Origin: Streptomyces pactum
Lineage (GTDB): Bacteria > Actinomycetota > Actinomycetes > Streptomycetales > Streptomycetaceae
Assembly: GCF_002005225.1 (NCBI RefSeq)
Contig: NZ_CP019724.1
Location: forward strand, 3,908,501 to 3,972,500
Reading direction: 5' to 3'
DNA: 64,000 bases
The translations under genes and the position numbers were made by a program. The first letter of the stretch is position 1. Each line of letters begins with the position of its first letter. This document shows positions 45,364 through 53,680 of this stretch, piece after piece. The notes beneath the pieces are model-generated. The model searched no databases. It worked only from the letters and a program-made list of their open reading frames with translations, and was not told the origin of the DNA.

Positions 45364-45793
45364 CGTTAATCGCTCCTCAGAGCGGTCAGGCAGTAAGGGG
45401 AACTTCCCCTCCCTGTCCTTCCGCAGCTTAGTCCCGCAAGCGGGGACCGCTCATTCCAACTGCCGACACCGTCGATGGCCTCCTGACCCCTGACGCCGAC
45501 ATCTGCCACAACCCGATGGTGCGAGACGATGTTCCCGCAGGCCAGGCACTTACCCCACTCGCCAGTACGCCGATGGCGAACGTGAGACGGCCCAATCTGC
45601 GTGTCGCCCCCTCCCACTAGGCATGTCTTACCCGCTGGGACTGACACTCCATGCCGCGCGCACCGGTTCCCTCCGCTACGGGCGAACAACCTTGCGCCTG
45701 ACCGCACCCCCGCGCACCCCCACTTTCCGTACTCTACGCATTCACCGCACCACCCAGCGTAACCTCAGTGCCCTTCCGGCTGTTGCACTTGGC
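45364..45793. promoter_or_regulatory. 430-nt divergent region, clpC / SCO3374-type gene
   Basis: Carries the promoters of both genes. It holds a 15-nt inverted repeat AGGGGAACTTCCCCT (45396-45410) in the likely clpC leader, and a GTTCGC-N5-GCG motif (45568-45581, minus strand). From about 45600 the plus strand encodes only proline/arginine-rich frames that I do not regard as coding. Confidence 0.5.
45568..45581 (-). promoter_or_regulatory. Candidate ClgR binding site upstream of clpC
   Basis: On the minus strand, GTTCGCCATCGGCG reads GTTCGC-N5-GCG, close to the consensus reported for ClgR sites at clp genes in Streptomyces. It lies about 205 nt upstream of the clpC ATG. Position and match are suggestive only. 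Confidence 0.45.
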
Positions 45794-46603
45794 ATGGTCG
45801 GCGCCCAGCCCCCGGTTTCCCAGGTTCCTCCGGACCCAGCGGCCCGGACAGCCCCCGCCCCTGCCCCCGCCCCCGCCGCACCTTCGGTGCCGTTCCCCCG
45901 TCGGCCGCTCGACCCGGGCGGCACGTGGGAGCGGGTGCGGTGGTACTACGAGAGCGGGCTCGGCTGGCCGACGGCGCCCGGGAACCCGGTGCGGCTGCGC
46001 GTGGGCGTCCGCTTCGACGTGCTGGACGTTCCCGCCGAGGCCGGCCGTGCGGCGCTGGAGCGGCTCGGACCCTTCCGGCGCCCCGGTCCGGTCCCGTGGC
46101 GCCCCGGCTTTCCGGTGGCCGTCCGGGGCGAGCGGATGCTGCTGCTCGTGGCGGCCGGCGGCGCGGAGGAGCTGCCCGGACTGCTGGAGTGGCTGGAGTG
46201 GGGCTCGCTGCCGCTCGACCTGACGGCGGTCGGCGCGGGCGGCCTCATGGAGGCGCCCCTGGCTTCCGAGGCCGGCTCGACCGAGTCCGGCCCGGCCTGG
46301 CCGCCGCCGCGTCCCCCGGATCGCGACGGCCTGCGGGGGGACGCCGTATGGCTGCGTCCCCCGGAGCCGGGGTGCGAGGTCGAGGCCTCGCTGCCGACGC
46401 TGTCGGCCATGGGGGGCGCGGGAACCGCCCCCGATCTCGCGCGGCTGGTCCTCACGCTGGCGACTCAGTGCCACAGGATCCGGCTCTCCCGCCTCTCCCA
46501 GCCCTCTCGGCCCTCTGGACTCCCCCGGCTGCCCGGGCCTGTCCAGGCCCGCGAGTCCCGCGAGTCCCGTCAGCGCCGCGAGTCCCGCCCGGCGACGCGC
46601 TGA
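45794..46603 (+). CDS. SCO3374-type protein of unknown function
   Basis: A 269-aa protein with a Pro/Ala-rich N-terminus and a folded core: GGTWERVRWYYESGLGWPTA, PVRLRVGVRFDVLDVPAEAG, RMLLLVAAGGAEELPGLLEW, LPLDLTAVGAGGLMEAP. The GWPTAPG...DVLDVP pattern echoes the N-terminal domain of bifunctional DNA primase/polymerase-like proteins, but catalytic acidic residues cannot be assigned with confidence. Residues 240-269 are a Ser/Arg-rich repeat. The start MVGAQPPVSQ is a choice; the frame is open upstream to 45623. It sits between clpC and lsr2, as in S. coelicolor. Confidence 0.75.
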   Translation: MVGAQPPVSQVPPDPAARTAPAPAPAPAAPSVPFPRRPLDPGGTWERVRWYYESGLGWPTAPGNPVRLRVGVRFDVLDVPAEAGRAALERLGPFRRPGPVPWRPGFPVAVRGERMLLLVAAGGAEELPGLLEWLEWGSLPLDLTAVGAGGLMEAPLASEAGSTESGPAWPPPRPPDRDGLRGDAVWLRPPEPGCEVEASLPTLSAMGGAGTAPDLARLVLTLATQCHRIRLSRLSQPSRPSGLPRLPGPVQARESRESRQRRESRPATR

Positions 46604-46641
46604 GAGCGGTCCGGACGCAGTCCGTGGCGCGCGTCGGGTGA

Positions 46642-46977
46642 TCAGCCGTTGGCCTTCTCGTACGCCTCACGAATCATCGCGGGAACACGGCCGCGGTCGT
46701 TGACCTCGTAGCCGTTCTCCTTCGCCCACGCGCGGATCGCCGCGGTGTCCTGGCTGCCGCCGGAGGAGGCGCGCGCCTTGCCGCGACCGCCCGAAGCACG
46801 GCCCCCGGTACGGCGGCCACCCTTCAGGTAAGGCTCGAGAAGACCACGCAGCTTGTCCGCATTGGCGGTGGTGAGATCGATCTCGTACGTCTTGCCGTCG
46901 AGCGCGAACGTCACGGTCTCGTCTGCCTCGCCGCCGTCGAGGTCATCGACAAGAAGGACCTGAACCTTCTGTGCCAC
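46642..46977 (-). CDS. lsr2: Nucleoid-associated protein Lsr2
   Basis: H-NS-like silencer of AT-rich DNA (111 aa, full length). The N-terminal dimerisation domain begins MAQKVQVLLVDDLDGGEADE with VTFALDGKTYEIDLT. A basic Gly/Arg linker (RRTGGRASGGRGKARASSGG) leads to the C-terminal DNA-binding domain IRAWAKENGYEVNDRGRVPA, with the RGR minor-groove motif. The GTG start has an AAAGGAAA ribosome site. In Streptomyces Lsr2 represses specialised-metabolite clusters and acquired DNA. An unusually AT-rich, palindromic patch lies upstream. Confidence 0.96.
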   Translation of the reverse strand: MAQKVQVLLVDDLDGGEADETVTFALDGKTYEIDLTTANADKLRGLLEPYLKGGRRTGGRASGGRGKARASSGGSQDTAAIRAWAKENGYEVNDRGRVPAMIREAYEKANG

Positions 46978-47272
46978 CGGATTTCCTTTCATCGATAACT
47001 TGAGGGCCGGAGGTCGTCGGCGTCCGCCGTATCTCCGCCCCTTGTTATATGCAGTACTGCAGTACGTCGGAAAGCAAACCGCTTTTGCCGGAAAAACACA
47101 AACCCTCGGCGGAGACCGGCACCCCTGCTCCGGCCCGAAAAGGTGCGCGTTTCGGACATAGGGAACCCGTGCGAACCCGTGAGCGGTCCGTCGGCGGAAT
47201 AAACCCGGCGAAGGGCCGCGAAGAGCTGCCGATGCCTACCGATGTCTACCGATGCCCGCCGTTGCCCGACGA
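46978..47272. promoter_or_regulatory. 295-nt region upstream of lsr2 with overlapping palindromes
   Basis: TGCAGTACTGCA (47050-47061) and GTACTGCAGTAC (47054-47065) overlap and form a direct repeat GCAGTAC(T)GCAGTAC. They adjoin TTGTTATATG and lie about 75-90 nt upstream of the lsr2 start, where the promoter is expected. The rest, towards argA, shows no gene. Confidence 0.5.
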
Positions 47273-47782
47273 TCACAGATGCAGAAGCATCCGGCTGTTA
47301 CCCAAGGTGTTCGGCTTCACTCGTTCGAGACCCAGGAACTCGGCTACGCCCTCGTCATAGGAACGCAGCAGCTCCGCGTAGACATCGGTGTCGACGGGTG
47401 TCTCCCCGATCTCCACGAAGCCGTGCTTGCCGAAGAAGTCCACTTCGAAGGTCAGGCAGAATACGCGCCGAACACCGAGCCAGCGGGCGGTGTCCAGCAA
47501 CTTCTCCAGCAACCGATGTCCGACGCCGGCGCCCTTCAGGCCCGGCTTCACCGCGAGAGTCCGCACTTCCGCGAGGTCTTCCCACATCACGTGCAGGGCG
47601 CCGCAGCCGACCACCTCGGCGTTGTCGTCCCGTTCGGCGACCCAGAACTCCTGGATGCTCTCGTAAAGCGTCACCATCGCTTTGTCGAGCAGGATGCGGT
47701 CACGGACGTACGTGTCGAGGAGCCGGCGTACGTCCGGGACATCGCTGGTGCGGGCCCGTCGGACGGTGATGGCTTTTGACAT
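47273..47782 (-). CDS. argA: Amino-acid N-acetyltransferase (short actinobacterial ArgA)
   Basis: Makes N-acetylglutamate for arginine biosynthesis using acetyl-CoA (169 aa, GNAT fold). Motifs ITVRRARTSDVPDVRRLLDT, LYESIQEFWVAERDD, VGCGALHVMWEDLAEVRTLA, acetyl-CoA loop LKGAGVGHRLLEKLL, FCLTFEVDFFGKHGF and VKPNTLGNSRMLLHL closely follow the M. tuberculosis ArgA (Rv2747) as I recall it. Unlike the E. coli enzyme it has no kinase-like regulatory domain. The BlaI-type regulator lies 9 nt upstream on the same strand, which suggests a shared transcript. Confidence 0.93.
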   Translation of the reverse strand: MSKAITVRRARTSDVPDVRRLLDTYVRDRILLDKAMVTLYESIQEFWVAERDDNAEVVGCGALHVMWEDLAEVRTLAVKPGLKGAGVGHRLLEKLLDTARWLGVRRVFCLTFEVDFFGKHGFVEIGETPVDTDVYAELLRSYDEGVAEFLGLERVKPNTLGNSRMLLHL

Positions 47783-47791
47783 GTGGGGACG

Positions 47792-48211
47792 CTATCGCTC
47801 GCCCGCGTCCGGTACCGAGCCGGGGTTGGGCGCGGGGGTTTCCGGTCCCTGCACGATGCGGATGGCGTCTCCGAGTGCCTCGCGCTGTTCCTCGCTCATC
47901 ATGCCGAAGAAGGCGATGAGGGCGGCGGTGGGGTTGTCGCTCTGGGACCATGCGTCGTTCATCAGCGCGGCGGCGTAGGCGGCGCGGGTGGAGACCGCCT
48001 CATATCGATAGGCCCGGCCTTCCGACTCGCGACGCACCCAGCCCTTCTGATGGAGATTGTCCAAAACGGTCATCACCGTGGTGTAGGCGATGGACCGTTC
48101 CTGCTGCAGATCTTGCAGGACTTCTCGAACGGTCACGGGGCGGTTCCACTTCCACACCCTCGTCATGACCGCGTCTTCGAGTTCTCCCAATGGGCGAGGC
48201 ACGCTCTGCAC
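47792..48211 (-). CDS. BlaI/MecI/CopY-family repressor
   Basis: A 139-aa winged-helix repressor. The DNA-binding part reads LGELEDAVMTRVWKWNRPVT, VREVLQDLQQERSIAYTTVM, TVLDNLHQKGWVRRESEGRA (with YRYEAV), and the dimer/cleavage region AFFGMMSEEQREALGDAIR follows. In staphylococci such repressors are cleaved by BlaR/MecR sensors; no BlaR-like protease gene is nearby. The GTG start (MQSVPRPLGELED) is at 48211. It shares an operon with argA, an odd pairing. The C-terminal tail is Pro/Asp-rich. Confidence 0.92.
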   Translation of the reverse strand: MQSVPRPLGELEDAVMTRVWKWNRPVTVREVLQDLQQERSIAYTTVMTVLDNLHQKGWVRRESEGRAYRYEAVSTRAAYAAALMNDAWSQSDNPTAALIAFFGMMSEEQREALGDAIRIVQGPETPAPNPGSVPDAGER

Positions 48212-48282
48212 GATAGTGGTAGATCTCGGACATCGCTTGCCGGACGTGCACTTTTGTCAGCAAATGGGCACAAAAGAAGCGC

Positions 48283-48313
48283 ACGACTCCCCATGACGGG
48301 TGCGGGGAGTCGT
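48283..48313 (-). terminator. Terminator of the 59-aa membrane protein gene
   Basis: ACGACTCCCC (48283-48292) and GGGGAGTCGT (48304-48313) form a perfect 10-bp stem. On the minus strand it is followed within 4 nt by TTCTTTTG, giving a textbook intrinsic terminator 20 nt after the stop codon. Confidence 0.85.
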
Positions 48314-48333
48314 ACGCGGGTCCGGGGGCCCGG

Positions 48334-48513
48334 TCAGGCCTCGGGGTGGGCGGGCGTCTGGCGGGCGCCCTCCGCTCGGGCGAGGGCGGCGTCGACGGCC
48401 GCGTCCTCCTTGGCCTTGTTGGCGCCGCCCTGGGTCTTCACGATCACCCTGATCACGCCGATGAAGAACACGGCCATGACGGCCGGGGGCAGGAGCGCGG
48501 AGACGTAGTCCAT
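48334..48513 (-). CDS. Small membrane protein (59 aa)
   Basis: Starts MDYVSALLPPAVMAVFFIGV, giving one membrane span (about residues 7-26, LLPPAVMAVFFIGVIRVIV). A Lys/Ala/Glu-rich cytoplasmic helix (KTQGGANKAKEDAAVDAALA) and a short tail ending HPEA follow. Function unknown. A clean terminator follows. The next gene upstream on the same strand ends 23 nt away, so the two may form an operon. Confidence 0.75.
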   Translation of the reverse strand: MDYVSALLPPAVMAVFFIGVIRVIVKTQGGANKAKEDAAVDAALARAEGARQTPAHPEA

Positions 48514-48536
48514 GGATCCAGGGTAGCCAGGCCGTG

Positions 48537-49160
48537 TCAGCCGGCGGCGAGGTGGTGCCGGGAGCCGGGGGCGGGCGGCGCCGGCCTGCGGCGGGGGAAG
48601 ACCTCGCCCGGGGTGGGGACGGGGCGCTTGGGGGTGGCCGGGGCGGGGCCGGGGGCCGGCTTCTGGGCGGGCTTCTGCGCGGGCTTCTTGTCGGGCTGCC
48701 GGCCGCCGGGGAGAGCGTGCAGACGGGTGCGCGCGGCGGGCAGGACGACCGTGGCCACGTTGGCCGCCGTGGTCACCGTGGTCACCGTGGTCGCCGGGGG
48801 TCTGCACCGGGCCAGGAGGGCGGCCGCGGCGGGATTGCCGCGCAGGGCACCGAGGGCGGCGAGGTCGTCCGCGTCCGGGCGGTGCCCGGCACCCAGCGCC
48901 TCGTCCAGGAGGGCGAGGTAGCCGGTGACGGTGCCGGGGAGGGCGGCGCGGTACCGGGCGAGGTCGGCCACCAGGAAGGCGCGCAGCCGGGCGCTCTCCC
49001 GCGTCGCCTCGTCGAGCGACTCTGCGAGGCGGAGACAGTCCTGGGCCTCCTCCGCCGAGACGGGGCTGGGGTTCAGGGCGAGGGCGAGGGCGCGCCGGAG
49101 CACACGCAGCTCCTGAGCACCGAACGCCATGCCGCCGCGAGATCCGTAGGGCGTGGGCAT
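48537..49160 (-). CDS. Conserved hypothetical protein
   Basis: A 207-aa protein of unknown role. The first 120 residues are predicted helical (AQELRVLRRALALALNPSPV, DCLRLAESLDEATRESARLR, ADLARYRAALPGTVTGYLAL), with no membrane segment. The C-terminal third is a Lys/Pro/Ala-rich disordered tail with KKPAQKPAQKPAPGP. ATG at 49160 (MPTPYGSRGG) or at 49130 (MAFGAQEL) could be the start. It precedes the 59-aa membrane protein gene. Confidence 0.65.
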   Translation of the reverse strand: MPTPYGSRGGMAFGAQELRVLRRALALALNPSPVSAEEAQDCLRLAESLDEATRESARLRAFLVADLARYRAALPGTVTGYLALLDEALGAGHRPDADDLAALGALRGNPAAAALLARCRPPATTVTTVTTAANVATVVLPAARTRLHALPGGRQPDKKPAQKPAQKPAPGPAPATPKRPVPTPGEVFPRRRPAPPAPGSRHHLAAG

Positions 49161-50157
49161 GTGGCGACGATACGCGCTAATCAGACAAACTCGACATAAG
49201 GGGTGGGTGTGGCGTGGGGGGCCACTCGTATGCGTGCGCCTCCGGCGGTGGTGGGGGCGGGGTGCCTGCGGCGGCCTGTGCGGGTTCGGCCGGGGGGCGG
49301 GGCACCCGCGGCGGTCGGCCGGGACGAGCGACGAGGACCGGGGCGCGGGCGACGAGGGCCAGGGCGCGGGCGACGGGAACCGGAGCGGGCGAGGGGGGCC
49401 AGGGCGGGGCCGGTGGGAGAGGGCAGTAGGGGCCGAGCGGCTGCGGCGGCTGGCCTGGGCCGGTGGGGGGGCGGGTAGCGCGTTGAGGCAGGTGGAGGGC
49501 GGGGGCCGCGCCGGGGGTGTCCGTCCTCGGAACGGTGCGGAACCGGTCGGCCATGGTTGTGCCGGGCACGACGCGCCAACCGCTGCGGGCGACCAGGGCC
49601 GGTGGGCGGCGGGTAGCGCGTTGAGGCAGGTGGAGGGCGGGGGCCGCGCCGGGGGTGTCCGTCCTCGGAACGGTGCGGAACCGGTCGGCCATGGTTGTGC
49701 CGGGCACGACGCGCCAACCGCTGCGGGCGACCAGGGCCGGTGGGCGGCGGGTAGCGCGTTGGGTCAAGTTGAGGGCGGGGGCCGCGCCGGGGGCGTCCGC
49801 CCTCGGAACGGTGCGGAACCGGTCGGCCATGGTTGTGCCGGGCACGACGCGCCAACCGCTGCGGGCGACCAGGGCCGGTGGGCGGCGGGTAGCGCGTTGG
49901 GTCAAGTTGAGGGCGGGGGCCGCGCCGGGGGTGTCCGCCCTCGGGACGGTGCGGAACCGGTCGGCCATGGTTGTGCCGGCACGACGCGCCAACCGCTGCG
50001 GGCGGGCACCCCGACACGTGCCCTTCCCGCCCGCCGTACGCGGCTCCCGTCCGTGCGGCCGCGCCCGGTCGTGCGTCCCCCCGTGCCCGACCGGGCTCGG
50101 CGTGTGGGGCCGGGGAGGCGCCCCGGTGGCTCCGGGCCGCGTCACCCACCTCGGCCG
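49161..50157. other. 1-kb intergenic region without a recognised gene
   Basis: Between coaX (stop at 50158) and the 207-aa gene (start 49160), both on the minus strand. It consists of a GC-rich stretch with a short G/A-rich repeat (GACGAGGGCCAGGGCGCGGG type, 49320-49400), the 138-bp tandem array, and about 150 nt of unique DNA next to coaX. Long open frames cross it on both strands but are explained by the GC content and the repeat period of 46 codons. Confidence 0.7.
49473..50006. repeat. 138-bp tandem repeat, four copies
   Basis: Copies begin with GGGTAGCGCGTTG at 49473, 49611, 49749 and 49887, exactly 138 bp apart; the fourth stops early. Copies 1 and 2 share the subtype GTTGAGGCAGGTGGAG, copies 3 and 4 the subtype GTTGGGTCAAGTTGAG, so the array grew by pairwise duplication or was homogenised. 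Each copy contains GGTGCGGAACCGGTCGGCCA. No flanking direct repeats of a mobile element were seen. Confidence 0.92.
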
Positions 50158-50955
50158 CTACATGCGGGACACGTTCCGCTCGTACACCAGGCGGAGCCCG
50201 ATCAGCGTCAGCCACGGCTCGTGTTCGTCGATGACCGAGGACTCGCCGAGGACCATCGGTGCCAGCCCGCCCGTCGCGATGACGGTGACGTCGTCGGGGT
50301 CGTCGGCCAGCTCGCGGGCCATGCGGTTGACCACCCCGTCGACCTGGCCGGCGAAGCCGTACACGATGCCGGACTGCATCGCCTCCACCGTGTTCTTGCC
50401 GATCACGCTCCGCGGCCGGGCCACCTCGATCTTGCGGAGCTGGGCGCCCTTGACGCCGAGTGCCTCGACCGAGATCTCGATGCCGGGAGCGATGACCCCG
50501 CCGACGTACTCCCCGCGCGCGCTCACCGCGTCGAACGTCGTCGCCGTACCGAAGTCCACGACGATCGCCGGGCCGCCGTAGAGCTCGACGGCCGCGACCG
50601 CGTTGATGATGCGGTCGGCGCCGACCTCCTTGGGGTGGTCGGTGAGGATCGGGACGCCCGTCTTCACGCCCGGTTCGACCAGTACCGCGGGGACGTCGCC
50701 GTAGTAGCGGCGGGTCACCTCGCGCAGTTCGTGCAGGACCGAGGGGACCGTCGCGCAGATGGCGATGCCGTCGATGCCGTCGCCCAGCTCGCCGCCGAGG
50801 AGCGGGTGCATGCCCATCAGGCCCTGGAGGAGGACCGCCAGCTCGTCGGCCGTGCGACGCGAGTCGGTGGAGATGCGCCAGTGCTCGACGATGTCCTCGC
50901 CGTCGAAGAGGCCCAGGACGGTGTGTGTGTTGCCTACGTCGATCGTCAGCAGCAT
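50158..50955 (-). CDS. coaX: Type III pantothenate kinase CoaX
   Basis: Phosphorylates pantothenate, the first step of CoA synthesis (265 aa). ASKHA-fold motifs: the N-terminal phosphate loop LLTIDVGNTHTVLGLFDG, the pantothenate region HPKEVGADRIINAVAAVELY with IVVDFGTATTFDAVS, and the second phosphate loop TVIATGGLAPMV. It is the last gene of the DUF2520-panC-nadB-nadC-coaX run, 5 nt after the nadC stop. The start MLLTIDVGN has little choice. Confidence 0.96.
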   Translation of the reverse strand: MLLTIDVGNTHTVLGLFDGEDIVEHWRISTDSRRTADELAVLLQGLMGMHPLLGGELGDGIDGIAICATVPSVLHELREVTRRYYGDVPAVLVEPGVKTGVPILTDHPKEVGADRIINAVAAVELYGGPAIVVDFGTATTFDAVSARGEYVGGVIAPGIEISVEALGVKGAQLRKIEVARPRSVIGKNTVEAMQSGIVYGFAGQVDGVVNRMARELADDPDDVTVIATGGLAPMVLGESSVIDEHEPWLTLIGLRLVYERNVSRM

Positions 50956-50960
50956 GGGTT

Positions 50961-51950
50961 CTACTCCGCCGCTCGCAGGTCCAGGCCGATGTCCAGGATC
51001 GGGGAGCTGTGGGTGAGGGCGCCCACGGCCAGGTAGTCGACGCCCGTGGCCGCGTAGGCCTTGGCGTTGTCGAGGGTCAGGCGGCCCGAGGCCTCCAGGG
51101 CGGCCCGGCCGGCGACCAGGGCGACGGCTTCCTCGCACTCGTCCGGGGTGAAGTTGTCCAGGAGGATCAGGTCGGCGCCCGCGTCCACCACCTCGCGGAG
51201 CTGGTGCAGGGTGTCTACCTCGACCTCGATGGGCACGTCCGGGAAGCGTTCGCGGACGGCCTGGAAGGCCGCTGCCACGCCACCGGCGGCCACTACGTGG
51301 TTGTCCTTGACCAGGGCCGCGTCCGAGAGCGACATGCGGTGGTTGACGCCGCCGCCGCAGCGGACCGCGAACTTCTCGAGGCTGCGCAGCCCGGGGGTCG
51401 TCTTGCGGGTGTCCCGGACCTTCGCCTTCGTGCCCTCCAGGACGTCCGCCCACGCGCGCGTGGCCGTCGCGATGCCCGACAGGCGGCACAGGAGGTTCAG
51501 CGCGCTGCGCTCGGCGGTGAGGATGTCGCGGGTGCGGGTGGTGACGGACAGGAGCTTCTGGCCGGCTTCGACGCGGTCGCCGTCCTCGACGTGGCGTTCC
51601 ACCTCGAACTCGTCCGTGCAGACGACCGACATCACCGCCTCGGCGACCCGGAGGCCGGCCACCACGCCCGCCTCGCGCGCGGTGAAGTCGGCGGTGGCCA
51701 CGGCCTCCTCGGGGATGGTCGCGACCGTCGTCACGTCCACGCCGCCGGCCAGGTCCTCCTGGACGGCGAGGTTCGCGAGGTCCTCGACCTCCACGGGGTC
51801 GAGTCCGGAGTCCAGCATCAGGGCCGCGAGCGCGGGGTCGAGGCCGCACTCCATGAAGGCCTCTTCGTCGGTGTCCGCGCCGCAGGCGCAGCCGTCGCCG
51901 CAGCCTCCGGTGGAGGCGAGGGGAAGATCGGGGGTGTTCACTGCTGTCAC
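50961..51950 (-). CDS. nadC: Nicotinate-nucleotide pyrophosphorylase (quinolinate PRTase) NadC
   Basis: Converts quinolinate and PRPP to nicotinate mononucleotide in de novo NAD synthesis (329 aa). Conserved parts: NLAVQEDLAGGVDVTT, TARAWADVLEGTKAKVRDTR, KTTPGLRSLEKFAVRCGGG, NHRMSLSDAALVKDNHV and IEVEVDTLHQLREVVDAGAD. An N-terminal extension rich in cysteine (TGGCGDGCACGADTDEEAF, plus MECG) precedes the fold and could bind a metal. The GTG start overlaps the nadB stop as GTGA. Confidence 0.96.
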   Translation of the reverse strand: MTAVNTPDLPLASTGGCGDGCACGADTDEEAFMECGLDPALAALMLDSGLDPVEVEDLANLAVQEDLAGGVDVTTVATIPEEAVATADFTAREAGVVAGLRVAEAVMSVVCTDEFEVERHVEDGDRVEAGQKLLSVTTRTRDILTAERSALNLLCRLSGIATATRAWADVLEGTKAKVRDTRKTTPGLRSLEKFAVRCGGGVNHRMSLSDAALVKDNHVVAAGGVAAAFQAVRERFPDVPIEVEVDTLHQLREVVDAGADLILLDNFTPDECEEAVALVAGRAALEASGRLTLDNAKAYAATGVDYLAVGALTHSSPILDIGLDLRAAE

Positions 51951-53680
51951 TGCTCCTGGGGACGCTGCGCCGGCTGGGGACTGTGGGTGGTCGAGGGGAA
52001 TTCTGGCGTGTCCGTGGTGTGCACGGCGAGGGATCGGTCCGGGTTCAGGCGTACGACGATGTGACGGCGCCACGTCGTGTCGTCGCGGTCCGCGTGGTCC
52101 TCGCGCCAGTGGCAGCCGCGGGTCTCCTCACGCTGTGCCGCCGCGGCCACCAGGACGCGGGCCACGCACAGGAGGTTGGTGGCCTCCCAGGTGTCGACGC
52201 CCGGCTCGGACGTCTTGCCGTTCTCGTGCAGGGCTTCGCTGGCCTCGCTGTGGAGGTGGTGGAGCCGGTCGGCGGCCCGGGTGAGGGAGCCCGCCGAGCG
52301 CAGGACGCCGGCGCCCTCCGTCATGATCCGCTGGATGGTGAGGCGGGACTCGGGCGGCAGGAGGGGGTTCGCCGGGTGGGCGGCTTGCGGGAGGGGGGCG
52401 GCCGCGCGCGCGTGGAGGGTGCCGTCCGCGTGGCTCGCCGCGATGTCGGCGGCGATGCGCTCGGCGTAGACCAGGCCTTCGAGGAGTGAGTTGGAGGCCA
52501 GGCGGTTGGCGCCGTGCACGCCGGTGCAGGCGACCTCGCCGCACGCGTACAGGCCGGGGACCGTCGTACGGCCGCGGGCGTCGGTGCGGACGCCGCCGGA
52601 GGCGTAGTGGGCGGCCGGGGCGACCGGGACCGGCTCGGTGACCGGGTCGAGGCCGTGCGCGCGGCAGGCGGCGAGGATCGTGGGGAAGCGGTGCTCCCAC
52701 ATCGCCGCGCCGAAGTGGCGGGCGTCCAGGTACATGTGCTGGGCGTCCTGCTCCCGCATGCGGCGCATGATGCCCTTGGCGACGATGTCCCGGGGGGCGA
52801 GTTCCGCGAGTTCGTGCTGCCCCTGCATGAAGCGCACGCCGTCGGCGTCCACCAGGTGGGCGCCCTCGCCGCGTACCGCCTCCGAGACCAGGGGCTGCTG
52901 GCCCTCTGCGTCCGGGCCGAGGAAGAGGACGGTGGGGTGGAACTGGACGAATTCGAGGTCGCTCACCTCGGCGCCCGCGCGCAGGGCGAGCGCGACGCCG
53001 TCGCCCGTGGAGACGGACGGGTTGGTCGTCGCCGAGAAGACCTGGCCCATGCCGCCGGTGGCCAGGACCACGGCGGGGGCGTGGACCGCCCCGACGCCGT
53101 CGTGCTGGCCCTCGCCCATGACGTGCAGGGTGACGCCGGCGGTGCGGCCGTCCGCGTCCGTGAGCAGGTCGAGGACGAGGGCGTTCTCCACCGTGCGCAT
53201 CCCGCGCGCGCGTACCGCCTCGACCAGGGCGCGGGAGATCTCCGCGCCCGTGGCGTCGCCGCCGGCGTGGGCGATGCGGCGTCGGTGGTGGCCGCCCTCG
53301 CGGGTGAGGGCCAGGCCGCCCTCGGTGGACTCGTCGAAGTGCGCGCCGGTCTCGATGAGCCGCCGTACGGCGTCGGGTCCCTCGGTGACCAGGATGCGGA
53401 CGGCTTCCTCGTCGCACAGGCCCGCGCCGGCGACCAGGGTGTCGTCCAGGTGCTGTTCGGGGGTGTCGCCCTCGCCGAGGGCCGCCGCGATGCCGCCCTG
53501 GGCCCAGCGGGTGGAGCCGTCGTCGAGGCGGGCCTTGGTGACGACGACCGTCCGCAGGCCGGCCGCCTCGCAGCGCAGGGCGGCGGTGAGGCCGGCGACG
53601 CCGGAGCCGACGACCACCACGTCCGCGGCGATGGCCCAGCCGGGCGCGGGTGCGTGCAGTCGTATGCCTGTGCTGGTCAC
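51947..53680 (-). CDS. nadB: L-aspartate oxidase NadB
   Basis: FAD enzyme that oxidises L-aspartate to iminoaspartate, the first step of de novo NAD synthesis (577 aa). The FAD-binding Rossmann motif is [20 protein letters not shown]; further family motifs are [20 protein letters not shown], the active-site region [40 protein letters not shown] and [20 protein letters not shown]. The GTG start overlaps the panC stop (GTGA). NadA, its usual partner, is not in this operon. Confidence 0.96.
   Translation of the reverse strand: MTSTGIRLHAPAPGWAIAADVVVVGSGVAGLTAALRCEAAGLRTVVVTKARLDDGSTRWAQGGIAAALGEGDTPEQHLDDTLVAGAGLCDEEAVRILVTEGPDAVRRLIETGAHFDESTEGGLALTREGGHHRRRIAHAGGDATGAEISRALVEAVRARGMRTVENALVLDLLTDADGRTAGVTLHVMGEGQHDGVGAVHAPAVVLATGGMGQVFSATTNPSVSTGDGVALALRAGAEVSDLEFVQFHPTVLFLGPDAEGQQPLVSEAVRGEGAHLVDADGVRFMQGQHELAELAPRDIVAKGIMRRMREQDAQHMYLDARHFGAAMWEHRFPTILAACRAHGLDPVTEPVPVAPAAHYASGGVRTDARGRTTVPGLYACGEVACTGVHGANRLASNSLLEGLVYAERIAADIAASHADGTLHARAAAPLPQAAHPANPLLPPESRLTIQRIMTEGAGVLRSAGSLTRAADRLHHLHSEASEALHENGKTSEPGVDTWEATNLLCVARVLVAAAAQREETRGCHWREDHADRDDTTWRRHIVVRLNPDRSLAVHTTDTPEFPSTTHSPQPAQRPQEQ

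Noticed and set aside
45623..45793. N-terminal extension of the SCO3374-type gene to 45623
   Set aside because: The added residues are Arg/Thr/Pro-rich and overlap the likely promoter region; homology-like sequence starts after 45794.
49473..50006. Possible CRISPR array
   Set aside because: Units are 138 bp, contiguous and without unique spacers; no cas genes are nearby.
49177..50215. Long minus-strand frames (322 and 344 aa) crossing the 138-bp repeat
   Set aside because: They are open in more than one frame because the repeat is 46 codons long and GC-rich; the residue composition (Arg/Pro/His) is that of shadow frames and no conserved motif or ribosome site is present.
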